From Isoetes taiwanensis (taxonomy: Eukaryota > Streptophyta > Lycopodiopsida > Isoetales > Isoetaceae), in assembly GCA_021234155.1 (NCBI GenBank), contig JAJEKV010000011.1, forward strand, positions 21,284,677 through 21,348,676: a stretch of DNA of 64,000 nt, given 5' to 3'. Position numbers and translations under genes: made by a program. This document shows positions 1 to 10,155 of this stretch, one piece after another. Within the stretch, counting starts at the first letter, position 1. Every line of letters starts with the position of its first letter. The notes under the pieces are model-generated. The model was not told the origin of the DNA and did not search any database. It saw nothing but the letters and a program-made list of their open reading frames with translations.

Positions 1-1
1 T

Positions 2-3000
2 GGAAAACCTGTTTGTTTGAGAGAAGTTTTGTGTGTTCCAAATTTGATAAGGAACTTAATTTCCATTGCTCAGCTTGTTGACATGGGCTATAAAGTTACC
101 TTTGAAAAGGACCATTGTAAAGTATTGCTCAATAATAAAATTAAGTTCCTGGCAACTCGTGTTGGAAATCTCTTTGGTTTTCAGAATGCAAATGTATCTA
201 ATAGCTTGAATGCAGTAGTTGCTTGCTCTTCCAGGACTTGGCATGAGCGATTGGGACATACTAATATTGGAAATGTAAAGTACATGCTCAGACAAGGGAT
301 GATTGTTGGTGAAAGTAACGAGAAGGATCCGTTCATATGCACAGGATGTCTTCTTGGGAAGCATACTCGATTGCCTTTTCCAAAAAAGGCAAAAAGAGCA
401 ACGGAAATTCTGGCCCTGATCCATACCGATTTGTGCGGACCTCTAAATATTACCAGTTACTCTGGAAAGAGGTATTTTATTACGTTTATAGATGACTTCT
501 CCAGGCTGACAAAATGTTATTGCTTGAAAACTAAAGATCAGGCCTTTGTTGCTTTCAAATATTTTGCTGCTGAGGTTGAATGTGAAACTGGGAAAAGAAT
601 TAAATGTGTTAGATCTGATCGCGGAGGACAGTATCTTTCAGGAGACTTTAAGATTTTATTGCAGGCAAAGAGGCATAAAAAGACAGCTAACTTGCAGCCA
701 TTCACCTCAGCAAAACGGTGTTGCTGAAAGGAAGAACAGAACAATTCTTGATGCCGTCCGAGCTATGCTAAAACATTCGGGTCTACCAAACTTTTTGTGG
801 GAAGAAGCCGTTATGACAGCCGTTAAAATTCAAAACAAGCTCCCTTTGTCAAGCACAAAGGGCAAAATACCAGAAGAGTTGTGGAGTGAGAATGACATGT
901 TTAAGGTGTACGGATATCTTGCCTTTGCACACGTTCCAGATGAATTGAGAAAGCTGGATGACAGATCATATAAAACCTTCCTAGTTGGATATGATGACCT
1001 GAGCAAAGGATTTAGGCTCTATGATCCAGACAGAAGGAAAATAATAGTAAATCGTGATGTAGTTTTTGATGAACTGACCCTGTACAAAGACCGTGCAACT
1101 AAATCACTGAAACAAGTCCCACTTGATGGTGAAAATACTGAAGTTAAGGAGGTCGAAGAGGAGATGAAGCATGATGCAACCGGTCAGCAAAGATTTGATG
1201 TTCATGACCTTGAAGACGATGATGAAATCTCAAGGTATGACACTGTTTTTGAAGACATGACTGAAAATCAGAACTGTTCTAGGGATATAACAGAGAATCA
1301 GCAAGAAAAGAAGACATATGTAGAACAAAATGTTGAAAAAAAGGGAAGGAGATTAACTCAAGTTGAGAAACTTAGAGAAGGAATGGCCTTTGATGATGTG
1401 AATTACGGAAGAAAAGATACAGGAAGAAGCAAAAGACACGATAAGGGAAATGAGCAAGAACTCATCATGGATTTAAGCTTTGTAATGGCAATACTGAATC
1501 CCAATGTGCCAAGAAGTTATGAAGAAGCATTGAATGCTCCTGACTGTGATAGATGGAAGGAGGCTATGTGTGCAGAAATGAGATCGTTTGAAAGAACAAA
1601 AACTTATGAAATTGTTAACATGCCTGAAGGGAAGAATATAGTGGGCAATAAGTGGATATTTAAGTTGAAAACAGGTCCAGATGGAGTCACTAAAAAATAC
1701 AAAGCAAGGCTCGTGGCGCAAGGATTCTCTCAAAAATACGGTATTGACTTTGAGGAAACTTTTTCTCCTCTAGTTAAATTGACTAGTATAAGAACGTTGC
1801 TTGCTTATGCCAATGCTTACAATCTAGAATTAGAACATATGGATGTACACACTGCCTTTTTGAATGCAGAACTCAATGAAGAGATTTACATGCATGCTGC
1901 ACCAGGTTTTGAGCAAGGGAAAAATACAGTCTGGAAACTAAATAGAGCCGTATACGGACTAAAACAGTCCCCAAGAGAATGGTACAAATGTATTGATTCA
2001 TTCTTGAAAAGTACGCATTTTATTAAACTTGAAAGTGATGGCAATTTATACATGTTTTGTGAAGGCAGTAATCTATGTATAGTGGCTTTATACGTAGATG
2101 ATTGTCTTATGGCAGCAAATAGCGCATGTTGTATGAGATATTGCAAGCAGATAATGATGAGCAGATTTGAAATGTCTGAGCTGGGCAGACTAACAAAGTT
2201 TCTTGGAATGGAAATTACCAGAGATAGACAGAATAAGGTTCTGAAATTAACACAGGGTGGATATATTAAAAGCATGCTAGATAAGTTTGGAATGAAAGAT
2301 TGCAAACCAGTTGGCTGTCCCATGCTTCCAGGTACCAAACTATCCAGCTCTATGAGTCCACAGACTGATGATGATAAATTAGAAATGGCAACGGTCCCAT
2401 ATCAGGAGTTAATAGGAAGCCGGTTGTACCTAGTCAATTGCTGCAGACCAAATATTGCTTATTCAGTGGGATTACTCAGTAGATTCTGCAGCAATCCAGG
2501 TAGACAACATTGGGTTGTAGCCAAAAGAATATTAAGGTATCTTAAGGGAACTGTTGAATATGGAATAACGTATTGTAATGAACACTTGACTCTGAAATGT
2601 TATTCGGATGCTGACTGGGGAGGAGATATAGACTCTAGAAAATCTACCTCAGGTTAGGTGGAGGTGCAATTTCGTGGAGGAGTAAAAAACAGTCTAGTAT
2701 TGCTATGTCTACTGCGGAAGCTGAGTACTATGCCACAACACTTGCAGCTAAGGAAATTGTATGGAGTAGACGTTTGCTTAATGAACTTGGCATAATACAA
2801 AAGACTGCAACTGTTCTGCTGACAGATAGTATGAGCTGTATTGCCATTTGCAAAAATCCTGTGCTACATGAGCGCACCAAACATATTGAAATGAACATGC
2901 ATTTCATTAGAAGTATGGTAGAAAAAGGATATGTCTCGGTTGAGTATATTCCTACAGAACAGCAAGTTGCAGATGTGCTAACTAAACCTATTTCACAGAT

Positions 3001-3109
3001 AAAATTCTATAGATTTCTTGGGATGATGGGATTACAGAATTTGGAGCTGAAGGAGGTACGTTCTGGAAATGAAAGCACAGATGAATATGACATTAAGGAG
3101 GAGTGTTGA
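2..3109 (+). pseudogene. Ty1/copia pol polyprotein, 5'-partial and frameshifted
   Basis: This is the pol part of a copia LTR retrotransposon, which would supply integrase, reverse transcriptase and RNase H. Domains in order: GAG-pre-integrase with the H-H-C-C pattern (WHERLGH ... CTGCLLGKH, ~nt 238-360), integrase core (HTDLCGPL, FIDDFSR, SDRGGQY, ~nt 420-640, then PQQNGVAERKNRT), reverse transcriptase with the YVDD active site at 2091-2102, and RNase H (SDADWGG, then MSTAEAEYY). It is broken twice: a frameshift near 650-660 inside integrase, and a small deletion with frameshift at about 2655, where the STSG segment runs into a stop before LGGGAISW resumes. It is open at the left edge, so protease and gag would lie outside the window. 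The reading frame ends exactly at the LTR that follows. Confidence 0.95.
3093..3103 (+). promoter_or_regulatory. Polypurine tract of copia element
   Basis: TTAAGGAGGAG lies directly before the TGTTG start of the LTR and overlaps the last codons of pol. This is the usual position of the plus-strand primer of an LTR retrotransposon. Confidence 0.7.
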
Positions 3110-3547
3110 AAATGTAATGTACATATTCATACTTAAGAAGTGAGGTATCTGGTTAATGGTTAAGGTTAGGGTCATATTAATTGTTATGACCTTTATCCTT
3201 ATGATATAGATTTGAAATATAGCTGGGCGGGCACTTGATCGGCAAGCAAAAAAAATATGAATATGGAAACCGGTTCTACTTTCTAATCGGATAGCCAACA
3301 CCGCCGGAGGCATCTGTATAAGATCAATGAAATCAAAGGTAGGGGTAGCGGAGCCAATCGCAGCAGGTTGAATGCAGATCCGGATGAATGCAAGTCTTGG
3401 TCGTGACCTGTATGTTGGAAGTTATGCTAAGTTTATTGCTTAAATGAAAATGCGATTTGATGGTCCATATTGCATTTGGTTTTCTTAAACTATTGCATAG
3501 GCAAACAATAGTCTTGGTCATTAATTCAAAGCTATATTAAGCTAACA
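3104..3547 (+). repeat. Copia LTR shared by a left pol and a right gag
   Basis: It starts TGTTGAAAATG and ends AAGCTAACA (TG...CA), about 444 bp. A polypurine tract lies on its left and a tRNA-iMet primer-binding site on its right, so it serves as 3' LTR for the pol at 2-3109 and as 5' LTR for the gag at 3563. The ends are inferred from these flanking signals, because no second LTR copy is in the window to align. Confidence 0.75.
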
Positions 3548-3548
3548 C

Positions 3549-3560
3549 TGGTATCAGAGC
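3549..3560 (+). promoter_or_regulatory. Primer-binding site (initiator Met tRNA)
   Basis: TGGTATCAGAGC is the classic plant copia primer-binding site, complementary to the 3' end of initiator methionine tRNA. It sits one base after the LTR end and three bases before the gag start codon. Confidence 0.9.
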
Positions 3561-3562
3561 CA

Positions 3563-4531
3563 ATGGCATCAAGATTGGGTGCATCATTGTTGAATGGTAT
3601 TGAAGTGTTTCAGGGAGAAGCTGGATTCCAAGCGTGGAAAGGAAGAATGAGAGATGTTCTTGAGGCAGAAGGACTTTGGGAATGCATTGCTGACGACAGC
3701 AATAGTGAAGGTGAGAGTAGTATGCATTCTGCTCAAGGCATTGGAAGTACCACAGAAGGTTCTGCTACAGGAGGAAATTCTGGAAGTAGTTCAAGAAGCA
3801 AACTGCATGAAGCCAAGGTAATTCTTGTTAGCAAGTTGAGTTCAAGCATTATGCTGAAAGTACGAAATAAATCTGCACGAGAGATATGGGAGCATCTCAT
3901 TAAGAATTATGAGGTTAAAAATACCTCTCAGCTGGATTTGTTGGACAGAGAACTGAGGAAGTTGAGATATCATGAAAATGACAGTCTTACACAATTTTTT
4001 CAGAAATTTGACAATATAATTGCAGATATGGAGGCTGCAGGCGTGCCAATCACCAAAGAATATCAAGTGTTGTCTCTTGCTAGAGCTTTTAACAAGTATG
4101 GACAGCTTGGGAGCTTGATAAGGACTGTAGGAAGAAATCGGGAAAGAGCTAAAGTGTTGATACGAACTGAAATGGAGCAGATGAAGGTAACTCAGGAAGA
4201 TGACAAAGAGCAAATTGAAGTATTATTTGCAGGTAAAGGAAATCAACGGATCTTCAAAGCTGGTAAAGTAGGTCCTTGTTTTGTATGTAATACATACGGT
4301 CATTTGAAAGCAAATTGTCCGAAAATCAAAGAAACTAGATGTTATAATTGTAATGGTTTTGGGCACATAGCTGCAAAGTGTTCAAGTCCCAAAGACCTGA
4401 GACGTGGCAAAGCTAGAGGTAATGCTGGAAATAACAAGGCTGAGTATAGAGAAAAGGCAAATTCCTTTAAAGGGAAAGAAGGAGCTGGAAGAGGAAGACA
4501 AAGGTCAGTTAACTTTGCAAAACATGTTTAG
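3563..4531 (+). CDS. Copia gag polyprotein, intact ORF
   Basis: This 322-aa capsid/nucleocapsid protein would form the retrotransposon particle and bind its RNA. The ATG lies three bases after the primer-binding site. The N-terminal half is a UBN2-type gag domain (FQAWKGRM, then TSQLDLLDRELRKLRYHEND). Near the C-terminus are two zinc knuckles, CFVCNTYGHLKANC (about aa 239-252) and CYNCNGFGHIAAKC (about aa 259-272), followed by a basic R/K/G-rich tail. No protease or pol follows: after the stop at 4531 the DNA becomes non-coding, so this element is cut off right after gag. The frame itself has no lesion. Confidence 0.93.
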   Translation: MASRLGASLLNGIEVFQGEAGFQAWKGRMRDVLEAEGLWECIADDSNSEGESSMHSAQGIGSTTEGSATGGNSGSSSRSKLHEAKVILVSKLSSSIMLKVRNKSAREIWEHLIKNYEVKNTSQLDLLDRELRKLRYHENDSLTQFFQKFDNIIADMEAAGVPITKEYQVLSLARAFNKYGQLGSLIRTVGRNRERAKVLIRTEMEQMKVTQEDDKEQIEVLFAGKGNQRIFKAGKVGPCFVCNTYGHLKANCPKIKETRCYNCNGFGHIAAKCSSPKDLRRGKARGNAGNNKAEYREKANSFKGKEGAGRGRQRSVNFAKHV

Positions 4532-5026
4532 GGTTTACGGCCATGTTTAGTAACCAACCATGTTAATAAGTAATTAAGGAAATTGGACGGACATATACTT
4601 CGAACTAGACCAAGCAAGATTTGAATTGAAGTAGAACAGACTTCTTAACCCACTTATCTTGCATATGCACCTTTTCTCTATTTGTAGCCTTCTTTTGAGT
4701 AGAACTGGCTACTTTTTGAACGATATGCTTTACATATCTATATATAAAGTTCGCATCTTATATAAATACTAATTAAGATGACCAACAATTGCATGACCTA
4801 CCAACTGAATAACAAATCAAAACATGGTTGCATCTAGAGAAGTGCATGTTGTGGCAAGAGTAGATACCTTCTCTTCTGCACTTACGATAGGATGCTCTAT
4901 GTACAATAAATAAAAGGGCACAGTATGTAATATGTTTTCTTGAAAACACATCCAATAATGCACCAATATTGTTGCCAGTATATAAACCATCATCTTTAAT
5001 TCCTTGAAAAGGGGCCCCGTATATAT
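4532..5026. other. No recognisable gene
   Basis: AT-rich sequence without a supported reading frame. It lies where the pol of the gag-bearing copia element would be expected. The sequence does not resemble pol, so the element is truncated here rather than mutated. Confidence 0.6.
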
Positions 5027-5166
5027 CGGACGCCGTCATGTTATAGCCACGGGCATATCCGTGGTATATCCGTGTCAGCCACGCCCAAAAAAAAAATTAC
5101 ACGGCGTTTTTGTGGACTTTGCGGATTTTTTTCCATTTAAGGCTGGTTATAACATGCCCATGTCCG
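5027..5166. mobile_element. Small inverted-repeat element (MITE-like)
   Basis: The left arm at 5027-5049 (CGGACGCCGTCATGTTATAG...) pairs imperfectly with the right arm at about 5141-5166 (...TTATAACATGCCCATGTCCG). The interior holds an A-run and a short CACGGGCATATCCGTGG mini-palindrome. The total length of ~140 bp fits a miniature inverted-repeat transposon. Target duplications are not clear. Confidence 0.5.
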
Positions 5167-5525
5167 ACATTTACCGCGATGGCCTTAAAAATGGTTCTTC
5201 TCCTATGTTATACTCTAGCAAGAACAATGTATGAAAGATCCTTTTTTCTTTTACTTAACTATTGCAGCTTCTAGTTGCTTCTATTTGAGGTACATAGGTG
5301 TAAAGTTTGGACGACAATGTAAAATTTCATTTTACCTTCATGAGGGTTCATAAGGCTCCTCAATTTTTCAAACATTTCCTATAGTTCTGCAAATCATTCA
5401 AACGCATTAGCCTAAAATAGACTTCTGCTATGCCATTGCCGCTTTGACCTTCCTTCAATGCCGAAAGCTTTTTTGAACCATTTCTTACACACATTCGTTA
5501 AAATGTAGAGAAGATATGCTACAAA

Positions 5526-5837
5526 TTGAAGATAATATACCCATCACTAAAGGCTTTCACAAGCATTAAACTTCAAAATTTAAACACTGAAGAGACAGGA
5601 CAGCCCTCTACTTCGTCTACTCCCACTTCCTCTACCAATCCTATAGCTACGACTTCCTTGTTAACTTGGCCGTCTGCTTCACGTATGCCAGATGAATTAA
5701 AATTCAATCCGGATGAAGAAAAGTTAGCTGAATAGAATGCCTCCAAGCTAGAGGAATTTAAAAGATTTTATCCAATGGGAGTGAATTGGTTCCAAAAGAT
5801 CAGCATTTTTTATTGTGAGACAGCGCCTGCTATTTGG
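5526..5837 (+). pseudogene. Exon-like open segment of unknown protein, one amber stop
   Basis: An open frame starts MKIIYPSLKAF, has a Ser/Thr/Pro-rich stretch (PSTSSTPTSSTNP) and reaches DELKFNPDEEKLAE before TAG at 5733-5735. In the same frame it continues NASKLEEFKRFYPMGVNWF ... ETAPAIW and stops at a GGTAAG that would be a good splice donor (about 5836). It lies ~0.8 kb upstream of DUF7869 copy 1 on the same strand and could be a 5' exon of that element. I do not recognise the protein, and that link is a guess. Confidence 0.35.
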
Positions 5838-6076
5838 TAAGAAAAATAGTATTTACGAGCATATCTATTAAGGTAAACATTTGAGCGTTATTCCTACTTA
5901 GCATCTGCTCAAATATGACTGATTATCTTATTAATGATATCTCCGTGCAGGGCAGCTGCTAGTTACTATGCAAGACTGGGTTCTTACTGCTGATAATCTT
6001 CCTGATCTATCCAGTTGTTACATCATTACATCTAGATTACATCATTACATCGTTACATGCAATAATGTGGATGAGA

Positions 6077-6625
6077 CACAAGGCCAAATATGTAGACATG
6101 GATCCAAATAAAGCATCTTCTAAAGGTCATATTAATCTAATCTATGTTCTATGCTCCTTTGCCTAGCATGAGAAACCATTCTTGCCCTGCAAGAGTTTGA
6201 CACAACAAATGCAATATTTAGAAGGCCAAATGTGTAGACTTGGATCTAAATAAGCATCATTATGTCTAAAGGTTACATAAATCTAATTTAGATTTTATGC
6301 TCCTTTGATATATTGCTCTAACATTTTCATCTCTTTTGGCCTTTTATTTGCAGAATATGCTGGGATGCTAGAGAGAGTATTATTTTTACTAACTATTCTT
6401 GCATCAGGAGATTTTGCTAGGACGGGCACATATTCTGGATGTTAAACAGGTAGCACGAGAACAAATTATGGTTGATCGAATGCAGGAGTTTGATGGAACT
6501 CAATAGTTACCACTCATGCCAGAACTGTCACGTATATTGGATGTTAAGTGTTCCTAGCATATTATATGCTCCTTTGCCTGGCATGGGAAACGATTCTTGC
6601 CCTACAAGACTTTGACAGGACACCG
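6077..6625. repeat. Degenerate direct repeats (~145 bp units)
   Basis: A segment with AGGCCAAATATGTAGAC ... TATGCTCCTTTGCC ... TTCTTGCCCTGCAAGAG occurs at 6077-6205, again in part at 6222-6310, and a third partial copy (GCTCCTTTGCCTGGCATGG) is at 6570-6625. The repeats lead up to the first homologous codons of DUF7869 copy 1. Confidence 0.6.
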
Positions 6626-8884
6626 TGGTAGTGTCTATGGATAAGATTGTGGATGGCAGCATACCCTTGCCATATCCAGAAGCCGAGATTTCAATACTCT
6701 GAGATTCTCTCAAGAGTTTCATTCTATGGCCTGTTAATTCTATAGCGTCCCTCGCACCCGAAGGTGACATATCGACTCCGCCAGCGCAGTTGAAAAAAAT
6801 TGACTGCCAGGTAGTCGAAGACGAGGAAGGTCCATTCAAGCAAACCTGTTCTGATAGAGGCATTTCAAGAGATGAGCTGGTGGAGAGGAACTGCATGCTG
6901 ATGCATGACTGCTGCTACATGCCATATGCACACAGGGTGATCATTTTCACTGATCCTAACCAGGCAGTTGGTGACATAAGGTTAAAGGGAAGACTTCCTG
7001 GCTGCCACCGTGATGAAGATGTGCCCTATGCCAGAGAAGCTGTCTATGAGATGCCAAGCTTGTGCTGAAATGCCGCAACTGCACGATTTGGTGAGATGGT
7101 CCAATGCCTTCGTGTTAGTTGACAATATCCCAGTATCGACTCTCATAAAGGCTGTGAAAGAACAAAATATCAAGGCAGAAACCTATGCAATGCAAGCGGA
7201 AGTTCCTAAGACTCGGAAGAGGTCTTACAGAATGGTAAATCGAACACCGCAAACACCTGCTACCCCATGTAAGGTTGATAAGAAGATCACTACGGCCTCT
7301 ATCCTGGACTTCAAATCCACAATTTGCTGCATTCGCAGATGCTGTGCCCTTTTCTCCACCTGCGAAGTGTGGAGAGGAGAACGCTTGAAAGTAAGTGTGA
7401 CAGGTGCATTGATGCATGGCCATGGTATTGGCGCTCTGGGCCATTTTTCACTAGACTTGTGGAAGGATGATTCTAATTTTCATATTGGGTCCTTGAACCA
7501 CACGCTTAAAACCCTGGAGGATGCTTCGAGAGACAACTAGGGCCATTTAAGAGAAGTTGAATGCCCTGATTGTGCATGGGGAGCAACAGTCCTCAACACT
7601 ATGGCATTGAGGACTAGAAAGGTCAATAACACTAGACAAGAATGTATGGCCCCTCCTAGAGCTCCAGTTCACCCCAAACATCTACCTAGAAGGCTATATT
7701 TACAACTGGACAATTGCTCTGGCCAGAACAAGAACAGATATCTCTTTTCCTACCTTTCTTATCTTGTATGGCTGGGGGTTTTTGATCAGATATAGCTTGG
7801 ATTTATGATGGTCGGCCATACCCATGATGACATTGATGCACTATTCGGGAATTACTCAACGTTATTGCGCAGGTCGGATGCACTCACCATTCCTGAACTA
7901 ATGCAGCTATTTCGAGAGTGTAGTACCAAAGCACCGGCGCCGTACCTAGTCACTGAAGTTCTTGATTGGAAGTCATTTGTGAAAGGATACATTCCAGACA
8001 AGAAGGATCGCTTGGTTGGGCACCTGGAGCCCTTGCTCTTCAAATTTGTCATGAAAGATGGATGGTCACTTATGTATTACAAGATGAGGCCAGGGCATCG
8101 AGAATGGCTCCCTGAGAATGGAATAAGAATGTGGAAGGCAGGTGCAGATGGTATGCCATCCATACCTACTAGAACACCTAAGGCTGTGAAGCCATATGAT
8201 AGCCTCAAAGATATGGGTGCCTTACGATCGTCCATTGCGAAGTACATGATGCATTGGGCAAACATATCTCATGGTGGTGTGAACTCATGGTCTAATACCT
8301 ACATGAATGAGGTTATTGACTACTGGTCGACTTTGATGCATGCACTTGGACAAGTCCCACCTGGAGCCCAGGAAATTAAAGACTTCTGGCCTCTCACTAG
8401 ACAGTCCGTGCTAATGGAGCCCGAGTCAGTAATGCTCGACGAGTACATAACACGTCCGCACTATGTCGGCCCTGCGAAGGATAAACCACAGAATCCAGTT
8501 GAAACATTTGATCCCTACCAAGATGTCAAGAAGGGTATGCTCTTGCTCATTAGACCAGGAGACTCATCTCCTGCATGGATGGCCTTTGCTGAAGAGGACC
8601 CTGTGCAAGATCCAACTCTTCCCCACTACGAAGAGGTGTTTGTATCTTGGTGGGAGCCGATAGCAAAAAAAGGTACCTCTTATGAACAACAGTATAGGGA
8701 CTGTTGGCATAAAAGGTGGAGGCCAAATCCGAACGACAGGTCGTGTTATCAACATCTCAAAAGCATAGACTATGGTTGGTCAGTCAAGGACAAGCCTCAG
8801 ATGGTAGTGATACCTGCGAGTGTAGCGGCTCAATTACAAGAATTACTGGCCAAAGAGGCCTCAGAGGACAGAGATGAAACTTGA
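6625..8884 (+). pseudogene. DUF7869-type element protein, copy 1 (internally deleted)
   Basis: I recognise the C-terminal half as the DUF7869 family, probably RNase-H-like and linked to mobile elements. Landmarks are QLDNCSGQNKNR (Asp codon at 7709) and GHTHDDIDALFG (7814 onward), then a long C-terminal domain (MRPGHREWLP, FDPYQDVKKGMLLLIRPG, RDCWHKRWRPNPND) ending at 8884. Lesions: a TGA near 6700, a frame change around 6990-7010, TAG at 7538-7540 and TAG at 7793-7795. Compared with copy 2 (37743-40741) it also lacks about 0.9-1 kb: CCALF joins directly to VWRGERLKVS, which removes the helix-turn-helix and the IIHDKMDQNKAM segment. The final ORF (7805-8884, 359 aa) is still open. Two convergent small genes follow 132 bp downstream. 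Confidence 0.85.
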
Positions 8885-9016
8885 GTCTTCAAGGTACATT
8901 AAAGTAGTTATTTTTTATTACTCTCTGCATTTTTCAGATTAATACAAGTGCTCTTATGCATTACTATATCTTATATGCTAGAACATCACTACATTATATA
9001 TTGCTGAAATTCTGAT

Positions 9017-9259
9017 TCACTCATCCTCAACACCTGCTGAGGTGATCCCTGATATCTCATAGCTATTGCGCTCAGGAAGCCAAATAAGGTGGATCATAAC
9101 ACAAGTTAGGCTGGGGCAACGAATCTCAGCACCATTAGCTTTGGATTGCAAGTAGGGATCAAGAAGAATACCCCTTATTTGACAACCGACAAGATCATTG
9201 TAGCTCATTGAGCACTTGATTGCCTCGATGTGGTGCACAGAAGAAGGCGAATAATCCAT
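9017..9259 (-). CDS. Small convergent element protein A (copy 1)
   Basis: An 80-aa protein of unknown function that starts MDYSPSSVHHIEAIKC and ends YEISGITSAGVEDE. A longer frame is open upstream, but I chose this ATG because the leader (GAGGTCATTTATCTCCC then ATGG) matches the leaders of the three sister genes. Its counterpart at 37362-37604 is about three quarters identical by eye over all 80 residues, with no length change. Conserved features are the two cysteines of KCSMSYNDLVGC, the LDPYL motif and a hydrophobic VMIHLIWLPER strand. The acidic C-terminus and alternating hydrophobics suggest a small beta-rich domain. It converges on DUF7869 copy 1. There is no signal peptide. Confidence 0.75.
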   Translation of the reverse strand: MDYSPSSVHHIEAIKCSMSYNDLVGCQIRGILLDPYLQSKANGAEIRCPSLTCVMIHLIWLPERNSYEISGITSAGVEDE

Positions 9260-9294
9260 GGGAGATAAATGACCTCTACCACCGAATGGAGCTG

Positions 9295-9302
9295 CTTTTA
9301 TA
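9295..9302 (-). promoter_or_regulatory. TATA box of small gene A, copy 1
   Basis: On the minus strand CTATAAAAGCAGC lies ~37 bp upstream of the ATG at 9259. The same arrangement (TATA, then a short GC-richer leader ending TCATTTATCTCCC) is found at all four small genes. Confidence 0.6.
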
Positions 9303-9569
9303 GTTAAGTAAAATATGTGAATTATTGGTGTGCATTGTGCCACCATTATTGAGCACGTACAAGTACCATGTACACGTACAAGTATAACGCATAATTTGTA
9401 TGGACATATGTATCATGCGCAATCATGTATGTTGGACTTGAATAGGTAAAAGTCTTTGTGCTTGAGTAAATTAGGTGTGCTTGAAATTAGGGACTGCTGG
9501 CAGAAAAAGTGGAGGTCGACGAGGACAACGTTACAAATTACTCAGGTTCGATACATCAAATAATATTTA
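9303..9569. other. Spacer between small genes A and B (copy 1)
   Basis: This holds the upstream region of gene A, read on the minus strand (AATAATTCACATATTTTAC and GTGTACATGGTACTTGTACG motifs). The same motifs recur upstream of gene B and in copy 2. It also holds the fossil DUF7869 3' end described separately. Confidence 0.6.
9489..9530 (+). pseudogene. Fossil of a DUF7869 3' end between small genes A and B
   Basis: The plus strand reads RDCWQKKWRS, matching RDCWHKRWRPNPND near the C-terminus of DUF7869 copy 1. The same scrap sits between the small genes of copy 2 (37131-37154, minus strand). It marks an old tandem duplication of [DUF7869 3' end + small gene] in the common ancestor of both copies. 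Confidence 0.65.
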
Positions 9570-9803
9570 CTATGCTTGTACATCCTTACTTATTTCATAA
9601 GTGCTTATATCGCGCTCAGAAATCCAAATAAGATGGATCACAACACGAGTTAGCCCGAGGCAACGAATCTCAGGACCATTAGCTTTGGATTGCAGATAGG
9701 GATCAAGTTTGACACCCTTTCTCACGCAACCACCAAGATCATTGTAGCTCATGGAGCACTTGATGGTTTCGATGTGCTCCGGACGAGGAGGCAAGTAGGC
9801 CAT
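9570..9803 (-). CDS. Small convergent element protein B (copy 1)
   Basis: A 77-aa paralogue of protein A. It starts MAYLPPRPEHIETIKC and keeps SMSYNDLGGC, LDPYLQSKANG and VVIHLIWISER. Its true orthologue is the gene at 36789-37034, which shares the N-terminal PRPEHI signature that gene A lacks. The frame is open further upstream to 9857, but that extension lies inside a MITE inserted at 9831. The ATG at 9803 with its leader GAGGTCATTCATCTCCC is the ancestral start. The C-terminus (STYEISKDVQA) differs from the YEISGIT...EDE ends of the A proteins and may be altered. Function unknown. Confidence 0.7.
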   Translation of the reverse strand: MAYLPPRPEHIETIKCSMSYNDLGGCVRKGVKLDPYLQSKANGPEIRCLGLTRVVIHLIWISERDISTYEISKDVQA

Positions 9804-9830
9804 GGGAGATGAATGACCTCTACCACCGAC

Positions 9831-10151
9831 GGGTGAAAGCATGCTAGGGTGTACCATCTAAAGTTCTTTTTAGGGAGTGCAAAACTACCCAAAAATGTAC
9901 CCAGCACTGGGTACTGGGAACTTGCATAAATGTCTCCATAATAATAAGTTTGAGAGTTGCTTCATTCATTTTAGTCTCTAAAACTATTGTTATCCTCTAC
10001 TATTATAGATTGACATGTTATTGACCTTCAATTCAAAATTTTTGGATTGATTTTAATGGGAAGAAAAAACAGAAAGTACCAGTTTTAAAAGTACCCAGTG
10101 TAGGTACTTTTGAGGGTTCCAAAAGTGGTACGCCGTAGCATGCTTTCACCC
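9831..10151. mobile_element. MITE inserted in the leader of small gene B
   Basis: Terminal inverted repeats of ~26 bp: the left end starts GGGTGAAAGCATGCTA and the right end is TAGCATGCTTTCACCC. CGAC flanks both sides (9827-9830 and 10152-10155), so the likely target duplication is 4 bp. The interior has GTACCCAG...GGTACTGGGAAC and TTTTAATGGGAAGAAAAAA, which recur in a second, truncated copy inside the LINE at 50425-50592. The insertion separates the TATA box at 10162 from the ATG at 9803 by about 360 bp, compared with ~43 bp in copy 2. Confidence 0.85.
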
Positions 10152-10155
10152 CGAC

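Noticed and set aside
9260-9346. Longer start for small gene A in copy 1
   Set aside because: The extra 29 residues run through the TATA box and leader, and copy 2 has no equivalent.
9804-9857. Longer start for small gene B in copy 1
   Set aside because: The extension lies partly inside the MITE and is absent from the orthologue at 36789, so the ATG at 9803 is the ancestral start.
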